Part shown: positions 18,238 to 25,150 of the stretch, piece by piece
How the letters are laid out: the number at the start of each line of letters is the position of its first letter
Position numbering within the stretch: the stretch's first letter is position 1
Source: Syntrophorhabdales bacterium
GTDB taxonomy: Bacteria; Desulfobacterota; Syntrophorhabdia; Syntrophorhabdales; Syntrophorhabdaceae
Direction of reading: 5' to 3'
Length of the DNA stretch: 34,546 bases
Assembly: GCA_018052995.1 (NCBI GenBank)
Contig: JAGPMK010000023.1
Location: forward strand, 1 to 34,546
Notes under the pieces: generated by a model
What the model was told of the DNA's origin: nothing
The model's database searches: none
Seen by the model: the letters and a program-made list of their open reading frames with translations, nothing else
Made by a program: the position numbers and the translations under genes

Positions 18238-19569
18238 TCAGCTCATCCTTTTCTTATATGCATCGACAGCCTCGATGAATGCATCAATCCTGTTATGGGT
18301 ATCTGCCTCATTGTAAGAGCTTATATCAACTATATCCCCTTCCAGGATAAGTATTGGTATCTCCTTGTATACCTTTTTTAATGTTTCTGCCTGGTGAATA
18401 ATACCTGCATGCCAGCTTCTGCAAGAGAATGCTGAATGGAATACAACACCATCGCATTTATATTCCTCTATGTATTCTATTATCCTTTCTACCTTGGGCA
18501 AAGAGCCTAAACGCCTTCTTGCCTTGTCATACCAGTGTGTCCAGTATCTCACCCATCTCCATGCTATATGTTCCAGCGGGTCACTGGTTTTCGGCAGATC
18601 AAGCCTCTCTATCTTTTCGCATCCACGATATGTGACCTCCACTGGAAATACTGCACCCTTGCTGTTAAAATACTGAAAATCTCCAAGGGCAAACCATGAA
18701 GGCAGGCCTGCTGCCCATATCAATCTATACTTTTCTGGATCTGCAACGCCTATGCCGTTTTTTATCTTATCGAAAAGTTCATCATAGAGCTGTTTATAGA
18801 AATCATATGCCTCCTGTGTCCCAAGGTTGAATGTCAGAGGCACCATGGTATTCATGGCATCGCCGGTGTCCATAGGGGTTGGAATTGCCCTTCGAAGCTC
18901 ATAGGTGTCGATAAAGAGATCCCATGTTCTGTCAGATAATTCTGTTATCTCTGAGAGCCTATCCCAATCCATCTTCTTTCCTGTATGCCTTTCACAAAAC
19001 TTAACGCATTCCCTCAACTCCTCAGTGCAATATTTCACATAGAATTTTTCCTGCTCATGGTGGTCCATTTTAGGGTCAAAGGGGGGATAATACATGGCAC
19101 CAACAAAAACAGGGACATCCTGGAGATAATGCTGTGTTGCCTGGGGCCATTTAAACCTCGGGTCACAGAGAAGCTGCGCAGAACCGAGTATCATATCAGG
19201 TCTTCCCATGCCTCCCCAGGGTGCATCAGGGACAGCACCCCCTCCCAACTCCTCTCTAATCATGTCAAAGCCTATGGTGCATGTGGCATATGTGCAAAGA
19301 GACCTTGAGAAATTATCAGACTCTGCCTTCTGGAGATACTTTTCTGCATCCCTTTTTGCAGCACATACCCCTGAAAAGCTCTCACCCCATGCAGGGACAA
19401 TATCCATTGCCCTCATTATCTCATCCTGACCATCTGCTATATATGCATATGCAACCTTTTTGCCCTCTTCCTTTGCCTTTAGTGTTGCAGCGAGATTTCC
19501 CCGCACGAATTTAGGTATACTTGCAGCAGTCTTTGTTGCAACTGCCCTTCCTTTTTTTTCCTCAGCCAT
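18238..19569 (-). CDS. BcrB/BzdO-type catalytic subunit (2-hydroxyacyl-CoA dehydratase D family)
   Basis: A 443-aa protein of the HgdB/BcrB family. Cysteines that can hold a [4Fe-4S] cluster are C69, C92/C97 (SLCTYATCTIGFD) and C135 (LLCDPRFKW). The GGMGRPDMILGS segment and the C-terminal EGDIVDISSYNEADTHN segment resemble benzoyl-CoA reductase B subunits. Size fits BzdO (about 440-450). With the 386-aa partner it should form the aromatic acyl-CoA binding and reducing half of the complex. A strong GGGAGG ribosome-binding site precedes the ATG. The alternative, a 2-hydroxyacyl-CoA dehydratase subunit, is less likely because two different ATPase genes follow. Confidence 0.85.
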   Translation of the reverse strand: MAEEKKGRAVATKTAASIPKFVRGNLAATLKAKEEGKKVAYAYIADGQDEIMRAMDIVPAWGESFSGVCAAKRDAEKYLQKAESDNFSRSLCTYATCTIGFDMIREELGGGAVPDAPWGGMGRPDMILGSAQLLCDPRFKWPQATQHYLQDVPVFVGAMYYPPFDPKMDHHEQEKFYVKYCTEELRECVKFCERHTGKKMDWDRLSEITELSDRTWDLFIDTYELRRAIPTPMDTGDAMNTMVPLTFNLGTQEAYDFYKQLYDELFDKIKNGIGVADPEKYRLIWAAGLPSWFALGDFQYFNSKGAVFPVEVTYRGCEKIERLDLPKTSDPLEHIAWRWVRYWTHWYDKARRRLGSLPKVERIIEYIEEYKCDGVVFHSAFSCRSWHAGIIHQAETLKKVYKEIPILILEGDIVDISSYNEADTHNRIDAFIEAVDAYKKRMS

Positions 19570-19587
19570 AAGATTTCCTCCCTTTTA

Positions 19588-20748
19588 TTATGCTATCATT
19601 TCAAGAAAAGCCTCGATCCTTGTCTTCATTCGTGCAAGGCTTGATGTGGAATACTCGTCTTCAAGATAGAGAACCGGAACACCTGCTGATTCTATATAGC
19701 TCTTAATTGCCGGAACCTCGAAGCCATACGGGTCGCAATATTTATATATAAACAGGATTGCGCCGTTCACATTGAACTCCTCGATATATCTTCTCATATG
19801 ACCAAAACGGGCATTGAGATTTTCCTGATAGGTGCCACCTGTATCCACAAAGGTTGTGGGTATCTTGAGCCTTCTAAGATAACGCTCTGCCAGTGCCAAA
19901 AGAGGCTCTTTGTCTTCATCCACATCCTGCCAGAACATCTTGCTGCCTATAGAGATATCATCCATAACAAGATATGCGTCTGCAGCCTCTATAGCATCGG
20001 TTATACTTATGCTGTCTATCTGGTCGCCTATAAGCATAATCCTTTTTTTCTGACCATCTGTTGCAGGCCTTCTTGCCTTTACCTCTTCAATTACAGCCTT
20101 TATTAATTCACTGGACTCATCAACAGGAAGGCCCATGACGGCTACTAGAACCTTCATCATCTCGCTACCAGATATAAGGGGTGGATTATTTTTTCTTAAC
20201 CCATAAAGGTCTCTCATAAGCCTTCTGTTTTTATTGTGGAGAGAAATAGCATGTTTTAACGAATCAGTCGTGACCCTGTTTCCTGTAAATTCCTCAAGGG
20301 TTTTGATCAAGAGTTTAAACAGCTCCATCATAAATTCAATAGAGGGATCATCTGTCACGTGAGGGACATTAAAAAAATGGAAATATGGAAGATTTAGGCA
20401 GTCTCTCCATACGTCGCTTGTCCTGTCAAGGCTGTCGCACTGGTGAGGAAGGACCATGCCATCAAGAAAACTGAATCTTCCCTTTATGGATGAATCAAAG
20501 ACATTACGAACAAAAGGGCATACGATTGTCTCCATGTAGGCATCACCCTTTGTAATAGCCTCATCCACATTACCTTTTAATCTGAAGGGGACGGTGTCTG
20601 CCGCTGTAAGAACCTCCACAGGACCAAGGGCAGAGATATATCCAATTATCTTTTTGCCTTCTGCCTTAAGTTCCCTTGCCCTTGCCCCATAATCATTGTA
20701 ATATTTTTCTGCCTTTGCCAATCCTTTTTCAACTCCTAATTCAGCCAT
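19588..20748 (-). CDS. BcrC/BzdN-type catalytic subunit (2-hydroxyacyl-CoA dehydratase D family)
   Basis: A 386-aa HgdB-family protein. It has C77 (ETIVCPFVRN), C104 (VLPHQCDSLDRTSD) and C117 (WRDCLNL) in the first third and a late Cys in FIYKYCDPYGFE, consistent with [4Fe-4S] ligands and the C-subunit pattern of benzoyl-CoA reductases. Length agrees with BzdN/BcrC. In transcription order the four genes run N-O-P-Q-like (386, 443, 280, 256 aa), the same order as bzdNOPQ of Azoarcus. It is preceded by a 231-bp non-coding gap with two hairpins and then by the 99-aa gene. The exact substrate (benzoyl-CoA, methyl- or chlorobenzoyl-CoA, or other) cannot be read from the sequence. Confidence 0.85.
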   Translation of the reverse strand: MAELGVEKGLAKAEKYYNDYGARARELKAEGKKIIGYISALGPVEVLTAADTVPFRLKGNVDEAITKGDAYMETIVCPFVRNVFDSSIKGRFSFLDGMVLPHQCDSLDRTSDVWRDCLNLPYFHFFNVPHVTDDPSIEFMMELFKLLIKTLEEFTGNRVTTDSLKHAISLHNKNRRLMRDLYGLRKNNPPLISGSEMMKVLVAVMGLPVDESSELIKAVIEEVKARRPATDGQKKRIMLIGDQIDSISITDAIEAADAYLVMDDISIGSKMFWQDVDEDKEPLLALAERYLRRLKIPTTFVDTGGTYQENLNARFGHMRRYIEEFNVNGAILFIYKYCDPYGFEVPAIKSYIESAGVPVLYLEDEYSTSSLARMKTRIEAFLEMIA

Positions 20749-20979
20749 ATCAACTCCTCTTTTTCTCCCTGTGAATTACATTATCTCAGGGGTAATATTA
20801 TGCCTATCTCAGGCATTTACTGTTTTTTTTGTGGCTTATAGTTAAATGGATTTTTTCTGATATGATATAACCCTTTACGGGTTAAATCCTTTGGATCCTG
20901 TTGAGTCTGTCTGCGATGAAGCGCCACGAACTTCATCATCAAACATTAATTTAAACTTAACACTAAATGCTGTTCTAAA
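20749..20979 (-). promoter_or_regulatory. Leader/intergenic region with two hairpins before the reductase genes
   Basis: The 231-bp gap has two perfect small hairpins: ATGCCT-ATCTC-AGGCAT (20799-20815) and TAACCC-TTTAC-GGGTTA (20868-20884, plus-strand reading). Neither is followed by a good U-run in the minus-strand transcript. The nine-base motif CCTGAGATA also occurs twice on the minus strand near the first hairpin. These may be processing or attenuation elements that let the 99-aa gene be expressed at a different level from the reductase subunits. I find no second sigma54 promoter with correct spacing here. Confidence 0.35.
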
Positions 20980-21279
20980 TCAATCTATTCCAACTACCCT
21001 TACGTCTAGCTCTTCTAATGCCATGTCTGTTGCGTATGCCTTTTCCCTCTCCAGATCGAGCTTTATGATCTTGTCAAGAGAGATACAGCCAAAGACCTCA
21101 ATTATACCTGCCTCATAAAAATTGCCGTTTACATAAAAATCAGACTTTATCTTATCCTTACCTGTAAAAAGTGTAATCACGGTATCTTTTATAGGGGCAC
21201 AACCAAAGATCTCAATAATTGCTCCCTCCATGGTCTTGCTATCTATCTTATCTTTTTCTATATCCCATACTATTGCCAT
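20980..21279 (-). CDS. Unknown 99-aa protein with internal duplication and two FGC motifs
   Basis: I do not recognise this family. The 99-residue protein consists of two similar halves: residues 18-39 and 56-77 both run E-x-x-I-I-E-(I/V)-F-G-C and then a D-x-x-I-x-L strand pattern. They place C27 and C65 at equal positions 38 residues apart. No signal peptide or membrane segment is visible; the protein is acidic and rich in beta-branched residues. AAAGGAGGG precedes the ATG. It is the first gene behind the sigma54 promoter and ahead of the four reductase subunits, so it could be an accessory, metal-binding or electron-transfer partner of that enzyme. That is inference from position only. Confidence 0.75.
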   Translation of the reverse strand: MAIVWDIEKDKIDSKTMEGAIIEIFGCAPIKDTVITLFTGKDKIKSDFYVNGNFYEAGIIEVFGCISLDKIIKLDLEREKAYATDMALEELDVRVVGID

Positions 21280-21336
21280 GACACCCTCCTTTATTTTTTT
21301 TTGACTGCCTTTTTATCTCAGTCTTGTCTTTTTTAA

Positions 21337-21352
21337 TGCAAGCAATGTGCCA
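21337..21352 (-). promoter_or_regulatory. Sigma54 (-24/-12) promoter of the reductase operon
   Basis: The minus strand reads TGGCACATTGCTTGCA: a GG and a GC separated by exactly 10 bp, with near-consensus TGGCAC and TTGCA boxes. It lies 58 bp upstream of the 99-aa gene start and faces the reductase operon. A sigma54 activator gene is encoded divergently next door. Confidence 0.85.
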
Positions 21353-21458
21353 CAAAGTTTTTTAGGATTTTAGACAAATACAAAATTACTCTATGCCCTT
21401 AAAATCAGCCAGAGATTCATTGTATATCTCAAACAATTCAATAGGTTATCAATAAGAC

Positions 21459-21471
21459 ACAGTTAAACTGT
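21459..21471. promoter_or_regulatory. Palindrome ACAGTTAAACTGT, possible extra regulator site
   Basis: A 13-bp perfect palindrome located between the sigma54 promoter and the tandem repeats. It shares the ACAGTT half-sequence found in those repeats but has a one-base spacer, so it may be a weaker site for the same activator or a site for another factor. Confidence 0.3.
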
Positions 21472-21542
21472 CCATTTTTAATCGTTTTTATGATAGGGCT
21501 TCAGAAGCTTTATATCTATCACATATAAGCCTTTTATAACAT

Positions 21543-21587
21543 TTACTGTTGCATTAAACAGTTTTTTACTGTTGCATTAAACAGTTT
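21543..21587. repeat. Tandem palindromic upstream activator sites
   Basis: Two identical copies of the 18-bp interrupted palindrome ACTGTTGCATTAAACAGT (21545-21562 and 21568-21585) are repeated with a 23-bp period, about two helical turns. Identity extends over 22 bp per copy. They sit about 190-250 bp upstream of the -24 box of the sigma54 promoter, a typical enhancer distance, and next to the gene for a sigma54 activator with a Fis-type DNA-binding domain, the likely ligand. Confidence 0.8.
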
Positions 21588-21599
21588 GTATCAATCTGT

Positions 21600-21605
21600 T
21601 ATAAT
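21600..21605 (+). promoter_or_regulatory. Possible -10 box of the sigma54 activator gene
   Basis: A consensus TATAAT lies about 90 bp upstream of the activator ATG. Its expected -35 position (about 21577-21582, TTAAAC, a poor match) falls inside the second activator palindrome. Binding there could repress the activator's own gene. The poor -35 keeps confidence low. Confidence 0.35.
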
Positions 21606-21695
21606 AAATAGATTTTTTCGTCATTATAAAATAAAAAACTTGAATTTATCTTAAAACTATTATATATCACAGTGAGGTGTTCAAAGGGGATTGCC

Positions 21696-23261
21696 ATGGA
21701 TGAGAATCAGTTCTATAGAGAGGTCACTATGAGGATATGCGGGAGTCTTGAGATCGATAAAGCCCTCTGGCATTGCCTGCTCTATATAAAGGATGTCCTC
21801 CCTGCTGACGAACTAATAATGACTGTATATGACCCTGAGGCTAAAACCCTTGATGTAGTAGCCACTGCTAATATCCAAGGTGGCAGGCTAATGTCAGACA
21901 AGGTCCCCATGCCATCCCACATGAAAAAACAACTTGAAGAACCATCTAAATTCCCCAGGGTGAGGATATCTGAGGATGTCTATAAGGATGAGATAGTCGG
22001 AAAAGTTGCAGAGCAATATAGATGGCCCGATTCGTCAATAATAGTAGGCAGGCTTATAGTAGAGGATAAATTTGTAGGTTCATTTATTGTAAGGGCAGAT
22101 GGAAAAGGGAGATATTCTGAGGAAGATGCCCAATTATGGGCAGCAATAAATGAGCCTGCTGCCATTGCCCTTGCCAATTCAAGGAGATATCTTGAGCTTA
22201 TGAAACTAAAAGAACTCCTTGCCGATGATAGTAAGTATTTTCAGAATGAACTCCGAAGAGGCTTTATAGAGGAGATAGTAGGTGCAGAATTCGGCTTGAA
22301 AGAGGTAATGAATCAGGTCCATAAGGTGGCACCTCTTTCAAGCCCTGTGCTTCTATTCGGCGAGACAGGAACAGGAAAAGAATTGATTGCAAATGCAATA
22401 CACAATTTTTCCCCAAGAAACAATGGCCCCCTGATAAAAGTAAATTGTGGTGCTATACCTGAAACATTAATCGACAGTGAATTATTCGGACATGAAAAAG
22501 GTGCCTTTACAGGGGCGTTATACCAGCAGAGAGGTAGGTTTGAGCGTGCCCACGGAGGCACTATATTTCTCGATGAGATAAGCGAATTACCTCTTAATGC
22601 CCAGGTACGTCTTCTTAGGGTTATACAGGAAAAAGAGATAGAGAGGATTGGGGGCACCCAGCCGATAAAAGTGGATGTAAGGATTATATCAGCCACCAAT
22701 AAGGACCTTAAAAGACTTGTGGAAAAAAACCTCTTCAGGGATGACCTTTACTACAGACTTTGTGTAGTTCCGATAAATATACCACCTTTAAGGGAAAGAA
22801 AGGTTGATATCCCTGCACTTGTGGAATATTTTATGAGGAGAAAGGCAAAAGAGATTGGCCTTAATTTTATGCCCTCCTTGACACCAGGGACACTTGATAG
22901 ACTCACAGAGTATGATTGGCCTGGAAATGTAAGGGAGCTAAGTAATGCCATTGAAAGGGCAATAATAATACACGGGAACAGGCCCCTTGATTTTGAGGAC
23001 ATCATAGGCAAACAGACTAAAAGAGAGGAGCCGGACAAAAGAGAAGGGGTAGTAGCAAATCCATCGGACCTCACAATGAAAAATTTAGAGATACACCATA
23101 TAAAAAACGCATTAAAAATCTCGGGTGGTAAGATTGAAGGAAAAGACGGGGCTGCTGCCATGCTTGGTATGAACCCTGCTACCTTAAGAAGTAGGATGAG
23201 AAGGCTTAAGATACCCTTTGGAAAGGCAGCAAAAGAGGAATACACAAAAAAAGGACATTAA
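21696..23261 (+). CDS. Sigma54-dependent transcriptional activator (GAF-AAA+-Fis HTH)
   Basis: A 521-aa enhancer-binding protein. Residues ~10-165 form a GAF-type sensor domain, presumably for a small ligand. The AAA+ domain has Walker A GETGTGKE near residue 221 and the sigma54-contacting GAFTGA near residue 268; EISELPLNAQVRLLRVIQE, the R-finger region and FRDDLYYRL follow. The C-terminus is a Fis-type helix-turn-helix ending AAAMLGMNPATLRSRMRRL. I use the ATG at 21696, preceded by AAAGGGG, instead of the in-frame GTG at 21672. It is divergent from the reductase operon, whose promoter is of sigma54 type. No receiver domain is present, so it is not a classical two-component regulator. Confidence 0.92.
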   Translation: MDENQFYREVTMRICGSLEIDKALWHCLLYIKDVLPADELIMTVYDPEAKTLDVVATANIQGGRLMSDKVPMPSHMKKQLEEPSKFPRVRISEDVYKDEIVGKVAEQYRWPDSSIIVGRLIVEDKFVGSFIVRADGKGRYSEEDAQLWAAINEPAAIALANSRRYLELMKLKELLADDSKYFQNELRRGFIEEIVGAEFGLKEVMNQVHKVAPLSSPVLLFGETGTGKELIANAIHNFSPRNNGPLIKVNCGAIPETLIDSELFGHEKGAFTGALYQQRGRFERAHGGTIFLDEISELPLNAQVRLLRVIQEKEIERIGGTQPIKVDVRIISATNKDLKRLVEKNLFRDDLYYRLCVVPINIPPLRERKVDIPALVEYFMRRKAKEIGLNFMPSLTPGTLDRLTEYDWPGNVRELSNAIERAIIIHGNRPLDFEDIIGKQTKREEPDKREGVVANPSDLTMKNLEIHHIKNALKISGGKIEGKDGAAAMLGMNPATLRSRMRRLKIPFGKAAKEEYTKKGH

Positions 23262-23297
23262 AAGATGCCCTTAACGTCTCCATAGAAGGTAAAAACC

Positions 23298-25085
23298 ATG
23301 AAGACAATGGAACAGATGAACAAAAAATCCAGGTCAAAAAAACCAGTTGAAGATACCCTAAAGGACAGGGAAAAACAATACAGACTCATTGTAGATACTG
23401 CTGATGAGGGTATATGGGTTTTCGATGAAAACTATATAACCACATTTGTCAATAAAAGAATGGCGGATATGCTTGGGTATGAACCAGAGGAGATAGAGGG
23501 CAAAAACCTAAGAGATTTTGTTCACGAAAAGGAGATACATGATTTTGAAAGAGAGGCTATAAGGAGGAAGAAGGGTTTATCAGGAAGATATGAGAGGATG
23601 CTTCGAAAAAAAGACGGGACATTCATGTGGGCACTCGTGTCAGCAACTCCCATCCTTGATGCAAATAAAGTATTCATCGGCTCTTTTGCCATGTTTACAG
23701 ATATTACAGAGAGAAAAAATGCAGAGAAGGCTCTACAGCTTAGCGAGGCAAAATATAGAGGTATCTTTGAGAACGCAGTGGAAGGGATATTCCAGAGCAC
23801 ACCAGATGGCAAGTTGATCACAGTAAATCCAACAATGGCAAGGATCTTTGGCTATAGCTCCCAAGAGGAGATGCTAAAGAATGTCAAGAGCATAGGCAGG
23901 CAGCTATATGCCTGCTCTGAGGAGAGGCATCTCTTTAAAAAAATCCTAGAGGAAAAAGGCATTGTGGAGAAATTTGAGGCACAATTCTACAAAAAGGATG
24001 GGACACTACTCTGGGGTTCCCTGAACGTAAGGGCTGTTAAGGATGAAGACGGAAATGTTCAGTATTATGAAGGGACACTGGAGGATATAACATCCCGCAA
24101 AAAAACAGAGGAAGAGCTGAGAAAATCTGAGGAAAAATACAGAAACATCTTTGAGAATGCTGCAGAGGGAATCTTTCAGGTAACCCCAGAGGGGAGGTAT
24201 CTGAGTATTAATCCTGCCCTTGCAAGGATACATGGTTTTGCATCCCCCGAAGAGATGATGGCAACCGTTACTGATATAGCCCATCAGCTCTATGTTGACC
24301 CTAGAAGAAGGGCGGACCTGAAGCGACGTATGGCAGAGGATGGCTTTGTAAAAGACTTTGAGATATTAATGAGAAAAAAGGATTCAAGCCTTCAGTGGGT
24401 TTCAGTAACATCCCATGCAGTGAGGGATAATTCTGGAGATATCCTCTACTATGAGGGAATGCTTGTGGATATAACATCGAGAAAATTTTCAGAGGAAGAG
24501 GTAGAAAAACACAAAAAGACACTGAACGGGATAATAGAGACAATATGTAAGGCAATCGAGACAAGAGATCCTGGCACAAAGGGTCATCAGAGAAGGGTTT
24601 GTTCTCTTGCAAAGACAATAGCAGAGGAGCTGGGACTTACCAATGAGATGATTGAGATAATAGGTATAGCAAGCATGATCCATGACATAGGTAAGCTGGT
24701 TATCCCCGCTGAGATTCTGAGTAAACCAGAAAAAGTAAATGAGGTTGAATATAGTTTGATAAAGACCCATCCTAAGGCAGGCTATGATATGATAAAAGAT
24801 GCTGGACTCCCCGAACCTGTTGCTGAAATCGTTCTACAGCATCATGAGAGACTTGACGGCTCCGGCTATCCAAAGGGATTAAAGGGTGTGGGCATACTCC
24901 TTGAGGCACGAATCCTTGCTGTTGCTGATGTTGTAGAGGCAATGACATCTCAAAGACCTCATAGATCACCGTTTAGCATAGAATCAGCAATCAATGAGAT
25001 AGAAAAAGGGCGCGGTGTTCTCTATGATGTAGGTGTTACAGATATATGTATCAACTTATTTAAAAAAAGAGGGTTTAGGTTTTAG
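23298..25085 (+). CDS. Triple-PAS HD-GYP domain protein (putative c-di-GMP phosphodiesterase)
   Basis: A 595-aa protein with no membrane segment or signal peptide. Three PAS/PAC units lie at about residues 25-145, 150-275 and 277-400. The second and third are clearly a tandem duplication (both start KYR-IFENA-EGIFQ and end YYEG-L-DITSRK). The HD-GYP domain (about 407-595) has the HDIGKL metal motif near residue 461 and HHERLDGSGYPKG near 514, so catalytic residues for c-di-GMP hydrolysis look intact. It follows the sigma54 activator by 36 bp on the same strand and is probably co-transcribed. The PAS ligand is unknown. Confidence 0.88.
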   Translation: MKTMEQMNKKSRSKKPVEDTLKDREKQYRLIVDTADEGIWVFDENYITTFVNKRMADMLGYEPEEIEGKNLRDFVHEKEIHDFEREAIRRKKGLSGRYERMLRKKDGTFMWALVSATPILDANKVFIGSFAMFTDITERKNAEKALQLSEAKYRGIFENAVEGIFQSTPDGKLITVNPTMARIFGYSSQEEMLKNVKSIGRQLYACSEERHLFKKILEEKGIVEKFEAQFYKKDGTLLWGSLNVRAVKDEDGNVQYYEGTLEDITSRKKTEEELRKSEEKYRNIFENAAEGIFQVTPEGRYLSINPALARIHGFASPEEMMATVTDIAHQLYVDPRRRADLKRRMAEDGFVKDFEILMRKKDSSLQWVSVTSHAVRDNSGDILYYEGMLVDITSRKFSEEEVEKHKKTLNGIIETICKAIETRDPGTKGHQRRVCSLAKTIAEELGLTNEMIEIIGIASMIHDIGKLVIPAEILSKPEKVNEVEYSLIKTHPKAGYDMIKDAGLPEPVAEIVLQHHERLDGSGYPKGLKGVGILLEARILAVADVVEAMTSQRPHRSPFSIESAINEIEKGRGVLYDVGVTDICINLFKKRGFRF

Positions 25086-25150
25086 ATTTATCTGATTAAC
25101 CCCTCTTGTTGGTTATGCCAAGCAAAATGCCCGACGGATCATACAGAGTC

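Noticed and set aside
16603-20748. Interpretation as a 2-hydroxyacyl-CoA dehydratase operon
   Set aside because: Those systems need one activator ATPase; here two different ATPase genes follow two HgdB-family subunits in the order and sizes of bzdNOPQ, and the 443-aa subunit resembles BcrB/BzdO.
21543-21587. CRISPR-like repeats
   Set aside because: Only two copies with a 5-bp spacing and a palindromic core; the position between a sigma54 promoter and its activator gene explains them as regulator sites.
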